Assembly (NCBI GenBank): GCA_044233745.1
Contig: JBIIJN010000013.1
Location: forward strand, 1-48,325
Length of the DNA: 48,325 nucleotides
DNA from: UBA6165 sp044233745
GTDB lineage: Bacteria; Bacteroidota; Bacteroidia; Flavobacteriales_D; Crocinitomicaceae
Direction of reading: 5' to 3'
Shown here in pieces: positions 15,941-24,879 of this stretch (within the stretch, counting starts at the first letter, position 1; each line of letters starts with the position of its first letter). Made by a program: the position numbers and the translations under genes. A model generated the notes under the pieces. It was not told the origin of the DNA. It searched no databases and worked only from the letters and a program-made list of their open reading frames with translations.

Positions 15941-16293
15941 TGCCCATAGAAACTCAAATATCCATCATCAACGACGTTGTTGTGCTCCGTCCGTCTGGTA
16001 ATTTGTTGGAACCCGTTGACGGAGATAGCATTCTGCACGAAGTTGACAATCAAATCGCTGACTACAACAAATTTATTTTGGATTGCTCACAATTGAAACA
16101 TCTCAACAGCACGGGCATCAGCATGATTTTAAAAATCTTTACGCAAGTAAGAAATCAAGGAGGCGAATTGCTTATTTGCGCAGTTCCAAAACCAATAGAA
16201 AAATTATTAATCATCACCAAGTTGAACTCAATCTTCACCATTTTCGCAACGGTTGAGGACGCTTTGGAAAACTTAAAACTACAAGACGCATGA
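15940..16293 (+). CDS. STAS-domain protein (anti-sigma factor antagonist-like)
   Basis: A 117-residue single STAS domain, as in SpoIIAA/RsbV. The strand-turn FILDCSQLKHLNSTGISMIL contains the conserved site; Ser57 (in LNSTGIS) is at the position phosphorylated in this family by an anti-sigma kinase. No kinase, phosphatase or sigma factor is encoded nearby. It sits between the Fur-like regulator and purA, overlapping both (TAATG and ATGA), so all three are cotranscribed. Its partner is therefore encoded elsewhere or it has another role, for example in lipid or membrane binding. The role is inference only. Confidence 0.82.
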   Translation: MPIETQISIINDVVVLRPSGNLLEPVDGDSILHEVDNQIADYNKFILDCSQLKHLNSTGISMILKIFTQVRNQGGELLICAVPKPIEKLLIITKLNSIFTIFATVEDALENLKLQDA

Positions 16294-17570
16294 AGCTAGA
16301 CGTTTTGCTCGGTCTTCAATGGGGAGACGAAGGAAAAGGGAAAATTGTCGATGTTTTAACCCCAAAATATCAGGTAATTGCCCGCTTTCAAGGAGGACCA
16401 AATGCTGGTCACACCTTAGAATTCGACGGAATTAAGCACGTGCTCCATACCATTCCATCAGGAATTTTCCACAGTGGTGTTTTGAACTTGGTTGGCAATG
16501 GTGTTGTAATTGACCCCATCGTTTTTGCCAAAGAATTGGAAAAACTAGAACCTCTCAATGTGCCTTTCCAAGAGCGTTTGTTGATTTCAGAACGTGCACA
16601 CCTCATTGTGCCAACACATAGAATGTTAGATGCTGCTTCTGAACAAGCCAAAGGGAAAAATAAAATTGGTTCAACTTTGAAAGGAATCGGACCAACGTAC
16701 ATGGACAAAACGGGAAGAAACGGATTGCGTGTTGGTGATGTGTTCTCTTCTAATTTCAAAGAAAAATATGAGGCACTCAAAGAGAAGCACCTCAATATTC
16801 TCAAGCATTACGGCGATATCGACTTGAACCTAGCAGAATTGGAAGCAGAATGGTTTGGCGCAATTGAAAAATTGAAAAACTTAAAAACGGTTAGCAGCGA
16901 AGTTTTCGTAAACGAACAGTTGAACCAAGGCAAAAAAGTTTTGGCTGAAGGCGCTCAAGGAACCTTGTTGGATATTGACTTTGGAACTTATCCCTTTGTA
17001 ACATCTTCCAATACAATAACGGCTGGCACTTGTACCGGACTTGGTGTAGCACCCAATAAAGTAGGGAATGTTTTGGGTATTTTCAAAGCCTACTGTACAC
17101 GCGTGGGCTCAGGACCTTTTCCTACCGAACTCACCGAGGAAATTGGTGAAGCGATGCGTCAAGAAGGGCGTGAGTTTGGCTCCACAACAGGAAGACCGCG
17201 CAGATGTGGTTGGATCGATTTAGTTGCTTTGAAATACGCCATCATGATTAACGGAGTTACACACTTGGCCATCATGAAAGCCGATGTTTTGAGTATCTTT
17301 GAAAGCATAAAAGCGTGTACGCACTACAAAATTGATGGCAAACTTGTTGATACAATGCCATATGACCTTTGTGATGTGGATATTGAACCCGTTTATGACG
17401 AACTAAAAGGATGGAACACAGACTTGACCCAATTGACCGACTTAAGCCAGGCTCCAAAAGAGTTGATGGACTATTTGGACTATCTGGAAGAGAAGTTGGG
17501 TGTGCCAATTCATATCGTTTCTGTGGGTCCAGACCGCGCGCAGACTTTGTTCCACCACGGCACTTTCTAA
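16290..17570 (+). CDS. purA: Adenylosuccinate synthetase
   Basis: A 426-residue enzyme that joins IMP and aspartate using GTP, the first step from IMP to AMP. The N-terminal GTP loop reads LGLQWGDEGKGKIVD, followed by the IMP-site GGPNAGHT. Further on are GSTLKGIGPTYMDK, GAQGTLLDIDFGTYPFVTSS and the GTP-base motif region STTGRPRRCGW. Length and motifs are complete. It overlaps the STAS gene by four bases (ATGA). Confidence 0.97.
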   Translation: MKLDVLLGLQWGDEGKGKIVDVLTPKYQVIARFQGGPNAGHTLEFDGIKHVLHTIPSGIFHSGVLNLVGNGVVIDPIVFAKELEKLEPLNVPFQERLLISERAHLIVPTHRMLDAASEQAKGKNKIGSTLKGIGPTYMDKTGRNGLRVGDVFSSNFKEKYEALKEKHLNILKHYGDIDLNLAELEAEWFGAIEKLKNLKTVSSEVFVNEQLNQGKKVLAEGAQGTLLDIDFGTYPFVTSSNTITAGTCTGLGVAPNKVGNVLGIFKAYCTRVGSGPFPTELTEEIGEAMRQEGREFGSTTGRPRRCGWIDLVALKYAIMINGVTHLAIMKADVLSIFESIKACTHYKIDGKLVDTMPYDLCDVDIEPVYDELKGWNTDLTQLTDLSQAPKELMDYLDYLEEKLGVPIHIVSVGPDRAQTLFHHGTF

Positions 17571-17575
17571 ACCGC

Positions 17576-19162
17576 TTGAAATTTTACTGCACTTTATTGA
17601 TTGGCATGATCGCCTTGGTCTTGTGCAATGGCAATTCTTACGCCCAAGATAAATTACTGGAATTGCTGCCCGGTGCTGAGTTCATTACAATGGATATGGT
17701 TCAAGGCAAGCAAACGCTGGTGGGCAATGTGCGATTCAGTTATCAAGGGAATTTGATGTATTGTGATTCGGCGGTGTATTACTTCAACAAAAAGCATGTT
17801 TATGCCTATGGAAAGGTGCATTTGAACAGTCGAGATACCTTGAACCTATTCTGCGATTCCTTATTCTACAACGACAATACCAACATTGCCAAATTGTGGA
17901 GCAATGTGCGCATTCGCGACAGATATTACCGCATAGATACAGATAGCTTAGAATTTCATACCAAGAAAGAAACGATGACCTACCGCAATGGCGCTGTTAT
18001 CACCAACTTGACCAAAAACGAAAAACTGACCTCGAAAACCGGCACCTATTCGAGAAAAACCGAGGTGTTCAATTTTGGGAAAAATGTGGTCTTCACCGAT
18101 GACCGATTTCACATCCAAACTGACACGATGCGCTATAAAACGCGAACCGAGGAACTGTATTTTTATGGTCAAACGCGTATTCATCAACTCACGGATTCGA
18201 CAGTCATTTACTGCCAAAAAGGCTATTTCGACACCAAAAACAACAGCGGCACATTTGAAGGGAATGCCAAAATATTCAAACCAGAACAGCATTTGTATGG
18301 CGACCATTTGGTTTATAAAGGAGCTACGGATTTCGCCATCGGCACTGGAAATGTGCGGCTAATAGATTTTAAAGAGCAAGTAGAAATATTCTGCGGAAGA
18401 GCGGTTTCAGACGGCGAAAAAAGATTCAAACAAGCCACTGACAACCCCAAGTTTTTCAGTTTCAAAGACGAAGACACCAGCTATCTTTTGGCTGACACCA
18501 TATTCATTCAACTCGACAGTTTGGAGGAAGTAAGTTTCATTCGTGCCCACAAAAATGTACGCTATGCTTCCAAAGACTACCGCGCCATTTGTGATTCATT
18601 GGTCAACAACAAATCCGATTCAATAAGCCAAATGTTTGGCAATCCTATTTTATGGAACGAAAATACCCAAATGAGCGGGGAATATATGGAAGTGATTCAA
18701 GACAGTGCGCATATCAAAACAGCTCGGGTTCAAGGAAAGGCACTCAGCATTTCTGAGGTAGAGCCCGACAAATATTACAACCAAGTTTCTGGGAGAGACA
18801 TGACAGGTTATTTCACCGAAGGCAAATTAAACATGGTGCATGTAATCGGTAATGCGAAAACCATTTATTTCATTGAAGAAGAAAAAGAAAACGACTCTAC
18901 TATCGTAGTAGAACGCCAAGGCATGTCGCGCTTGGTGAGTAGCGAACTCAAAGTATTTTTAGACAGTGGGGAGGTGCAACGCGTCACCTATATTGGCGAA
19001 CCCGATGGCGTGTATTACGACATGAGCAATGTGCCAGAAAAAGAGTTAAAGTCGGAGATTTTCAATTGGCAGCCTGAACAAAAACCAGCATTACCACTGC
19101 AACTTTACTTAGAAAAGCTCGCCATATATGAGAATAGACAACTGGAAATTAATAATCCGTAA
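17576..19162 (+). CDS. OstA/LptA-like envelope protein
   Basis: A 529-residue exported protein related to the OstA/LptA domains that carry lipopolysaccharide across the periplasm. The start is probably TTG 17576, five bases after the purA stop, because it gives a proper signal peptide (KFYCTLLIGMIALVLCNGNSYAQ). The alternative ATG at 17606 leaves no basic N-terminus. The body shows the repeated short beta-strand pattern of OstA domains, for example GNVRFSYQGNLMYCDSAVYY, then GNAKIFKPEQHLYGDHLVY. Its position after purA, in the same strand and nearly touching, implies cotranscription with the fur-STAS-purA set. It overlaps the end of the convergent marR-type gene by 14 bases. The LPS role is inferred from the domain. 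Confidence 0.8.
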   Translation: MKFYCTLLIGMIALVLCNGNSYAQDKLLELLPGAEFITMDMVQGKQTLVGNVRFSYQGNLMYCDSAVYYFNKKHVYAYGKVHLNSRDTLNLFCDSLFYNDNTNIAKLWSNVRIRDRYYRIDTDSLEFHTKKETMTYRNGAVITNLTKNEKLTSKTGTYSRKTEVFNFGKNVVFTDDRFHIQTDTMRYKTRTEELYFYGQTRIHQLTDSTVIYCQKGYFDTKNNSGTFEGNAKIFKPEQHLYGDHLVYKGATDFAIGTGNVRLIDFKEQVEIFCGRAVSDGEKRFKQATDNPKFFSFKDEDTSYLLADTIFIQLDSLEEVSFIRAHKNVRYASKDYRAICDSLVNNKSDSISQMFGNPILWNENTQMSGEYMEVIQDSAHIKTARVQGKALSISEVEPDKYYNQVSGRDMTGYFTEGKLNMVHVIGNAKTIYFIEEEKENDSTIVVERQGMSRLVSSELKVFLDSGEVQRVTYIGEPDGVYYDMSNVPEKELKSEIFNWQPEQKPALPLQLYLEKLAIYENRQLEINNP

Positions 19163-19580
19163 GGTTACTGATTTGCTCTAAAACGCGAAGCATTACCACA
19201 ATATCATTTGGATTAATTTCGGTGTATAAAGTTCTATTGTATTCAATAACTTCATCCCTTGCTATTCGCCTATGCGCAACACCTTTTGGAGTAAGATATA
19301 CGTGTACCACCCTTTTATCCACAGTATCCGGAATACGTTTAATTAGTCCCTCTTCCTCCATCATTTTGAGCGTTCGAGACAAACTTGTTGGCTCCATACC
19401 CATTTTTGGTCCCAATTGAGTGCTGGGTGTACCTTCTTTATCAATAGACAACAATACCAATCCCAAAGAAAAAGATACGCCATAGTGCATGGCTTTTTGG
19501 TTATACATTTTAAACATCTTCAACCACACCTTCCTCACCGCAATGTCCAACGGCACGATATTCTTATATTCCTCGCTCAT
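19149..19580 (-). CDS. MarR-family transcriptional regulator
   Basis: A 143-residue winged-helix regulator. The core helix-turn-helix and wing are evident: LGPKMGMEPTSLSRTLKMMEEEGLIKRIPD followed by DKRVVHVYLTPKG, the usual DxR wing motif. It is the last of a likely three-gene unit with the thioesterase (29-base gap) and the acidic protein upstream. This suggests it controls that unit or responds to a metabolite handled by the thioesterase. Its ligand cannot be read from the sequence. Confidence 0.88.
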   Translation of the reverse strand: MSEEYKNIVPLDIAVRKVWLKMFKMYNQKAMHYGVSFSLGLVLLSIDKEGTPSTQLGPKMGMEPTSLSRTLKMMEEEGLIKRIPDTVDKRVVHVYLTPKGVAHRRIARDEVIEYNRTLYTEINPNDIVVMLRVLEQISNLTDY

Positions 19581-19609
19581 GTTATATTTTTTCCTTAACT
19601 AAACAAATT

Positions 19610-20017
19610 TTATGCCCAAACACGTGACAAATTGTAAACCGTGCCCTTAAAAGTTGCAACTATTTCAGAATCAGAATTCTTTATTTTAACTTGATAATGT
19701 GAAAACTTATCGCTGGTTACAATGGGCTCTGCAATAGCATATAAATTTTCATTCTCGCGCACCTTAAAGATGTGCGAAATTGACGTTTCAATGCTGAGTG
19801 ACTGACGCCCTAATGAGTTGGCTGCAAATGCCAATGCCGAATCTGCCAATGAATAGGCAATGCCCCCGTGGAGTATTCCAAAACCATTTAACATATCCAA
19901 TCTTGTAATCATTTTCAACTCACAATAACCAGGTTCTATTTTCACAACCTCTATTCCTAACCACTTGCTGAAAGCATCGTTTGAAAGCATTTTCTCAACA
20001 ATATCCTCAGCCGTCAT
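19610..20017 (-). CDS. Hotdog-fold acyl-CoA thioesterase (PaaI-like)
   Basis: A 135-residue single hotdog domain that would hydrolyse a small acyl-CoA thioester. The central helix motif NGFGILHGGIAYSLADSALAFAAN (about residues 44-67) is the PaaI-type signature, with HGG and the acidic residue of LAD in the active-site region. The gene lies three bases after the acidic-protein gene and just before marR, so the three are probably one transcript. The true substrate (phenylacetyl-CoA-type or otherwise) is not known. A PaaY-like gene lies elsewhere in the window (39988-40596), but no phenylacetate pathway genes are present. Confidence 0.85.
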   Translation of the reverse strand: MTAEDIVEKMLSNDAFSKWLGIEVVKIEPGYCELKMITRLDMLNGFGILHGGIAYSLADSALAFAANSLGRQSLSIETSISHIFKVRENENLYAIAEPIVTSDKFSHYQVKIKNSDSEIVATFKGTVYNLSRVWA

Positions 20018-20020
20018 GAT

Positions 20021-20500
20021 TTATGCTTCGCCTACTTTGGTTAATATACCAACCAAACCAATCAACACCATGCTCAAAATATTCTGCGTGTCCTCATCAA
20101 TTTCATTGCCCTCATCATCTTCAGAAGAAATATCTTGCAACAAGAAATGAATCAAAACGGGCTGACCAATAAAATCACTCAATTCTGAAAAATCTTCATT
20201 TTCAGTGTATTCATCAATCAATTCCAAATATTCTTCATGGAATGCATCAATAAATGCATCATCCACAACAGGTAGTTTTTTACCTGCATTTTCGAAAATA
20301 TGCATGATCAAAGTGTAGTAATAAACGAAATAACTCAAAAGCTCATCGTCATCGTCTTCAGCAGCAGTTTGAAACACATAACCCACTAAAGATTCTTGTG
20401 TATCTGCATAGCGCTCTGAATATTCATTTAAAACATCTTCGCTTGCAGAATTGATAAATTCAATTGATTGATTGATAGACTCCTCGGAGATTTGTAACAT
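20021..20500 (-). CDS. Acidic conserved protein of unknown function
   Basis: A 159-residue, strongly acidic, mainly helical protein with no signal peptide. Acid-rich stretches include AAEDDDDELLSYFVYYY and SSEDDEGNEIDEDTQ. The C-terminal 20 residues (NILSMVLIGLVGILTKVGEA) are hydrophobic, perhaps a tail anchor or a packing helix. No family recognised. It is the first gene of a unit with the thioesterase and MarR regulator and stands directly downstream of the ABC exporter on the same strand (67-base gap). Confidence 0.65.
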   Translation of the reverse strand: MLQISEESINQSIEFINSASEDVLNEYSERYADTQESLVGYVFQTAAEDDDDELLSYFVYYYTLIMHIFENAGKKLPVVDDAFIDAFHEEYLELIDEYTENEDFSELSDFIGQPVLIHFLLQDISSEDDEGNEIDEDTQNILSMVLIGLVGILTKVGEA

Positions 20501-20567
20501 AAATTAATATTTTGCGCAAATATCACAAAAAATAATGAGAAAGGAAGCTTTTAAAGAAAAACAAAGT

Positions 20568-22325
20568 TTATAAATTGCTGTATTGCAACTCAAAAAGTCT
20601 TTTGTAGGCCCCACCCAAAGCCATCAATTCTTCGTGGCTGCCATGCTCCACAACATGCCCCCTGTCTAAAACAAAAATTCGATTGGCCTTACTAATAGTG
20701 GTAAGTCGATGTGCAATTACTATAGAAGTCCTGTTGGCGGTCAATTTTTCTGTCGCCACTTGAATCAACGCCTCAGATTCATTATCAATATTCGATGTGG
20801 CTTCATCTAAGATTAAAATAGCTGGATTATACACATAAGCCCGAATAAAAGATATCAGCTGTCGTTGACCAACAGATAGGCCACCTCCACGCTCACCCAC
20901 ATAATAATCGTAGCCATTGTCCATTCTCATAATAAAATCATGCGCACCGACGTCCTTTGCCGCCTGAATAACTTGTTCTCTAGTAATTTCAGGATTGCCT
21001 AAAGTAATGTTGTTGAAAATGGTATCCGAAAATAAAAATACGTCTTGCAAAACCACGCCAATATTAGACCTCAAACACGCAATCGACAAATCTCTGATGT
21101 TTGTGTCTCCAATTTTTATTTCGCCTTTTTGAAATTCATAAAAACGACCCACCAAATTAATTATAGATGTTTTTCCTGAACCTGTTGCTCCAACAATTGC
21201 AATTGTTTCACCGGGCTGTATGAGCATATTCAAATCTTTGAGCACCCACTTTTCCTCGTCGTAAGCGAACCAAATTTTATCAAATGAAATGGTGCGATTG
21301 AAATCACATGACTCAACTTTACCCGCATCTTGAACATGTTCGTTCATATCCAAAAGCTCAAAAACCCGCTCGGCGCGAACTACGCCTCGTTGCAAGGTAT
21401 TGAATTTATCCGCCAACATTCGGACAGGTCTAAACAACATGTTGATCCAAAGCGTGAAGCTCACAACTTCAGAAAACACATCTGCTTCACCTCGGACCCA
21501 TTCAATTTGCATAACGCTCCACACAAACAACAAACCGATGGATAATGAGCTCAGTAAATCAACTACAGGGAAAAATATCGAGTTGGCCCAAATTGCTTTG
21601 ATATGCGCCTCTCTGTGTTTTTCGTTAATTTCACTAAATTGCTCCATTTCGCGCTGCTGACGATTGAACAATTGTACTATCGACATGCCCGTAATACGCT
21701 CTTGGACAAAAGTATTCAAACGATTTACTTCCTGCCGCTCCAACATGAATGATTGCTTCATCGCACGCGCAAAAATTCGAGTAGCCATGAACAAGAGCGG
21801 GAATGGGATCAGCATAACTAAGGTCAGCTGCCAATTGGTATAAAGCATCAATGCCAAAACACCAAAAAGCATGAACACGTCGCCCAAAATACTCAAAACC
21901 CCTTGAGAAAAAACCTCTGCCATGGCTTCAATATCTGAAACCACGCGCGTCACCAATGAACCGATTGGCGTTTTATCAAAAAACTTGCGTCTAAATCCTA
22001 CTACATGCTCAAACAAACGCTTGCGCAAGTCCCGGATAATTCTTTGACCCAAAACCGAAGATAAATAAGAAGATAAAAATTGAAGAACGGCCTCGAGAAA
22101 CAACAATACAATGAGGAAAATGGTCCAATTGAATAGCGCCGTCGATTCATAGTCCTCGCCCACAAATTTACTCACCAACTTTCCAATCAAGAGCGGGCGC
22201 ACTGCACTAACAGCAGCATAAACAATGGTAAGCAACAAAGCCGACACAAACAAAAAGCGATACGGCGTTGCTGATTTAAGAAGTTTGAGGAATATGCGCG
22301 TGTCAATGACCGACTTTGATTTCAT
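20568..22325 (-). CDS. MsbA-like ABC exporter (fused permease and ATPase)
   Basis: A 585-residue half-transporter of the lipid/multidrug exporter group that works as a dimer. Six membrane segments occupy about residues 15-310. The nucleotide-binding domain has Walker A GATGSGKT (379-386), the Q-loop near VLQDVFLFSD, signature LSVGQ (483-487), Walker B ILILDE (503-508) and switch His539. The domain order (permease then ATPase) and length are those of MsbA and related exporters. Candidate cargos are lipid A or other lipids, or drugs. Nothing in the neighbours decides this. Confidence 0.9.
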   Translation of the reverse strand: MKSKSVIDTRIFLKLLKSATPYRFLFVSALLLTIVYAAVSAVRPLLIGKLVSKFVGEDYESTALFNWTIFLIVLLFLEAVLQFLSSYLSSVLGQRIIRDLRKRLFEHVVGFRRKFFDKTPIGSLVTRVVSDIEAMAEVFSQGVLSILGDVFMLFGVLALMLYTNWQLTLVMLIPFPLLFMATRIFARAMKQSFMLERQEVNRLNTFVQERITGMSIVQLFNRQQREMEQFSEINEKHREAHIKAIWANSIFFPVVDLLSSLSIGLLFVWSVMQIEWVRGEADVFSEVVSFTLWINMLFRPVRMLADKFNTLQRGVVRAERVFELLDMNEHVQDAGKVESCDFNRTISFDKIWFAYDEEKWVLKDLNMLIQPGETIAIVGATGSGKTSIINLVGRFYEFQKGEIKIGDTNIRDLSIACLRSNIGVVLQDVFLFSDTIFNNITLGNPEITREQVIQAAKDVGAHDFIMRMDNGYDYYVGERGGGLSVGQRQLISFIRAYVYNPAILILDEATSNIDNESEALIQVATEKLTANRTSIVIAHRLTTISKANRIFVLDRGHVVEHGSHEELMALGGAYKRLFELQYSNL

Positions 22326-22329
22326 TTGG

Positions 22330-22361
22330 CAAAAGTACTTGGTTTACCTTATAACCCACAA
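22330..22361 (-). promoter_or_regulatory. Promoter of the ABC exporter
   Basis: The minus strand reads TTG (22361-22359), a 21-base spacer and TACTTTTG (22337-22330), fitting the -33/-7 consensus. The box ends only four bases before the ATG at 22325, so the message would be nearly leaderless. Confidence 0.5.
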
Positions 22362-22378
22362 AGATTAGAAAAGTTTTG

Positions 22379-22407
22379 AAAAAAAAAGAGGTCCCGAAAG
22401 ACCCCTT
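22379..22407 (-). terminator. Terminator of the thioredoxin-like gene
   Basis: On the minus strand an 8-base stem (22407-22400 with 22393-22386, one G-U pair) and a 6-base loop are followed by a run of T residues (A run at 22379-22387 on the plus strand). It lies 17 bases after the stop at 22425. Confidence 0.75.
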
Positions 22408-22424
22408 GTTAAACATATCTTGAA

Positions 22425-22883
22425 TTACTTGATATCCTGAACCACTCTGAGCAGCTGTTCGGGTGATTTATAACCCAATTCCTTTTTCGATAATTTTCCT
22501 TCGGCATCTACCCAAAGCAAGGTTGGATAAGCCGTGATACCATAGGTACTCATCACACCTTTTCCATCAGGATGTTTTTCACAATCAATTTTCAAACAAA
22601 TAAATTTGTCGTTGAAATAAGTACCCACAGATTTGTCTGAGAAAGTATTTTTATCCAACATCTTACATGGACCACACCAAGAGGCATAGGCATCAATAAA
22701 AATTAATTTTTTTTCTTTTTTAGCAGCCTTTTTCGCTTCTTCTAAGCTAATGTCGCGAAACTTAATGCCCCCTTGTTCGTCGTTTTGCGTTGAAGGTGTG
22801 TTGGCAACATTTTTTGTTCTGTTTGCGCAAGTAATCATTCCTAATCCAAGAATCAAAACTGCTACGCCTGTAATTAATTTCAT
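22425..22883 (-). CDS. Thioredoxin-fold lipoprotein (thiol-disulfide protein)
   Basis: A 152-residue exported thioredoxin-like protein. The signal (MKLITGVAVLILGLGMITC) suggests lipid attachment at Cys19, although Thr before it is not the usual residue. The redox motif WCGPC (residues 69-73) in a DAYASWCGPCKML context and the cis-Pro region YPTLLWV are present. It is probably a periplasmic thiol reductase or oxidoreductase held at a membrane. It has its own terminator and a divergent promoter shared with the MenE-like gene. Confidence 0.85.
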   Translation of the reverse strand: MKLITGVAVLILGLGMITCANRTKNVANTPSTQNDEQGGIKFRDISLEEAKKAAKKEKKLIFIDAYASWCGPCKMLDKNTFSDKSVGTYFNDKFICLKIDCEKHPDGKGVMSTYGITAYPTLLWVDAEGKLSKKELGYKSPEQLLRVVQDIK

Positions 22884-22949
22884 ATTGTTTGTTCTATTTT
22901 TGGTTTATAATGTCCTCAATCAAAATCTCGGACTTTTTGTTTACGTCAA

Positions 22950-22968
22950 CAAATATAGCTTATTTTTG
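22950..22968. promoter_or_regulatory. Compact divergent promoter pair
   Basis: Minus-strand TATATTTG (22957-22950) faces the thioredoxin-like gene and plus-strand TATTTTTG (22961-22968) faces the MenE-like gene; only three bases separate the boxes. The plus box has a TTG at 22937-22939 (21-base spacer) and ends two bases before ATG 22971. The two polymerases could hardly bind at once. Confidence 0.55.
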
Positions 22969-22976
22969 ACATGACT

Positions 22977-23999
22977 ATGCTGAGCAAAAATAATACCAAC
23001 AAGATTGGCGGACTTAAAATTTCGCATATCGATTCCAATTGTTTGGAAGAAATTGAACAATTTATAACACAATGGGAAAACCCAGACAGCCATATAGCAT
23101 TGAATACCTCAGGGTCAACAGGCGAAAAAAAAATAATTCGTGCCCAGAAAAAATATCTCATTGAGAGTGCAAGAATGACGGGCAATTTCTTTGGTTTTAC
23201 ACCAGAAAAAACTGTGCTAATTTGTCTGCCACTTTCTTTTATTGCCGGAAAAATGATGGTGATCCGGAGTTTGACCTATGATATGCATGTGGTACTTTGC
23301 CAACCCAACAATCCTTTTGATTTTCCTGATGTTTTGACTATTGACTTTGCGGCAATGACGCCCTACCAATATGAGAAAGCACTGCTCGAGTTTCCAAGCC
23401 AACTTATGAAAATCAAAACGGTTTTATTGGGCGGAGCAGCGATTTCTGAATCATTAAAAAGCAAAATTGTTCTTAACAATCAGTGCGTTTTTCATAGCTA
23501 CGGCATGACTGAGACCTATTCACATGTTGCGCTAAAACAAATTGATAATCAAAATCATCCGTTTCAATTTCTTGAAGGCATTTCAGGTAAAAAAGCAAGC
23601 GACAACACCCTAATACTGCATGCACCAAAACTTGGTATTGAGGCGCTTAAGACCAATGACATCGTGCATTTCATTGATAATACGCATTTCGATTTTCTCG
23701 GCCGCATCGATTTTGTAGTCAATTCAGGTGGAATCAAACTTCATCCAGAAGAATTGGAGAAAAAGCTGGGTGTGCTGGAGTGGGAATTCAATTATTTCAT
23801 TTTTGGCTTGCCCGATGAAACTTTAGGTGAAAAACTCGTTTTATTTGTAGAATCTCAGCATGTTATGGAATTGAATGCTTTCGGTAATTTGCTTACTAAA
23901 TACGAACTTCCCAAAGAAGTGCTATTTTTAGAGCGATTTGAATATACCGAAAGTGGAAAAATTAACCGAAACTTGACTGTAAAAAACTATTTATCTTGA
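22977..23999 (+). CDS. menE: AMP-forming acyl-CoA ligase, probably O-succinylbenzoate-CoA ligase
   Basis: About 340 residues, shorter than typical acyl-CoA synthetases but normal for Bacteroidota MenE. The ATP/AMP loop reads NTSGSTGEKK, followed by LPLSFIAGKMMV, the LLGGAAIS loop, HSYGMTET and DFLGRIDFVVNSGGIKLHPEELE, the standard order of the ANL family. The final lysine of TESGKINR is in place. MenE activates O-succinylbenzoate for menaquinone synthesis. No other men genes are in the window, so the substrate rests on size and family likeness. Two ATG codons (22971, 22977) are possible; the -7 box at 22961-22968 puts the transcript start after the first, so the second is preferred. Confidence 0.8.
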   Translation: MLSKNNTNKIGGLKISHIDSNCLEEIEQFITQWENPDSHIALNTSGSTGEKKIIRAQKKYLIESARMTGNFFGFTPEKTVLICLPLSFIAGKMMVIRSLTYDMHVVLCQPNNPFDFPDVLTIDFAAMTPYQYEKALLEFPSQLMKIKTVLLGGAAISESLKSKIVLNNQCVFHSYGMTETYSHVALKQIDNQNHPFQFLEGISGKKASDNTLILHAPKLGIEALKTNDIVHFIDNTHFDFLGRIDFVVNSGGIKLHPEELEKKLGVLEWEFNYFIFGLPDETLGEKLVLFVESQHVMELNAFGNLLTKYELPKEVLFLERFEYTESGKINRNLTVKNYLS

Positions 24000-24874
24000 T
24001 TCCAACGAGATACTATACACAACTTGGATTGCCTCACAACGCCAATGAACGGGAGGTTAAAAAGGCCTACCGCTCCTTGGTGAAGCGTTATCACCCTGAT
24101 GTGAATCCAAGCAAAGAGGCACATAGCAAGTTCTTGAAAATTACCGAGGCTTATGAAATCATAACCGGACAAAGACCTTTGCCCAAAAGCAGAGCAAGAA
24201 CACAAACACCTCAACAGAATAGCAATCCTCAAAACAATTCCGACCCTCAAGAACAGGCGAAAAAAGAACAGCGCGAACGTTGGAAACAAAGGAAAGAGCA
24301 ATTTGAAAAAATAGAATACCTCAAGCAACTCAAAAAACACCAAATACACCAGAGCGGCTGGCGACATGCTTTGTTCAATGTTGTTTTCTATGCCTCTTTG
24401 ATTAGTTTGATATTGATTACGCTCGACTACAATCTGCCCTTGAACGTTACTAAACACCGCTTGAATTATAGCCGATACATGGGCGTTTCAAAAGTGCATG
24501 CTAAACCTTATTATCAAATTTATTACGATCAAAACCAAATGATTGAGGTGACTGGTGGCATTGGTGGAAATCTAGCGCCCGACGATGTTTTTTTTATTAC
24601 GCACACCTTTTTGATGAATGAAAAGCGTGACATTGTGTTGCGAGCTGACACCGAATACCAATATGAATACGCCAACATCATGGGCTCGATATTTTCAATT
24701 CTGCCTATTGCGTATATTCTTCTACTGTTTCCGCTAATTGCCAAGTATCTGAGAAACAACATTTGGGCGTACACATCCTCTTACTATTTGGCCTTGTATA
24801 TCACTGGATTGTTTCTCCTCTATTTATTCTTAGAAGAATTGAGGATTTTGAGAATGCTGCATCTCATTCAATAA
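23996..24874 (+). CDS. Membrane-anchored J-domain protein
   Basis: A 292-residue protein that starts with a complete J domain (about residues 4-60) with the HPD triplet in KRYHPDVNP, so it should stimulate an Hsp70 (DnaK). It continues with a Gln/Asn-rich charged linker and a basic coiled-coil-like stretch (EQRERWKQRKEQFEK), then three hydrophobic segments (near residues 127-145, 220-240 and 262-282). Zinc-finger and C-terminal DnaJ domains are absent, so it is a specialised co-chaperone tethered to the membrane. The start is a TTG overlapping the menE stop (TTGA); no ATG exists that keeps the J domain whole. The client protein is unknown. Confidence 0.8.
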   Translation: MIPTRYYTQLGLPHNANEREVKKAYRSLVKRYHPDVNPSKEAHSKFLKITEAYEIITGQRPLPKSRARTQTPQQNSNPQNNSDPQEQAKKEQRERWKQRKEQFEKIEYLKQLKKHQIHQSGWRHALFNVVFYASLISLILITLDYNLPLNVTKHRLNYSRYMGVSKVHAKPYYQIYYDQNQMIEVTGGIGGNLAPDDVFFITHTFLMNEKRDIVLRADTEYQYEYANIMGSIFSILPIAYILLLFPLIAKYLRNNIWAYTSSYYLALYITGLFLLYLFLEELRILRMLHLIQ

Positions 24875-24879
24875 GATTC

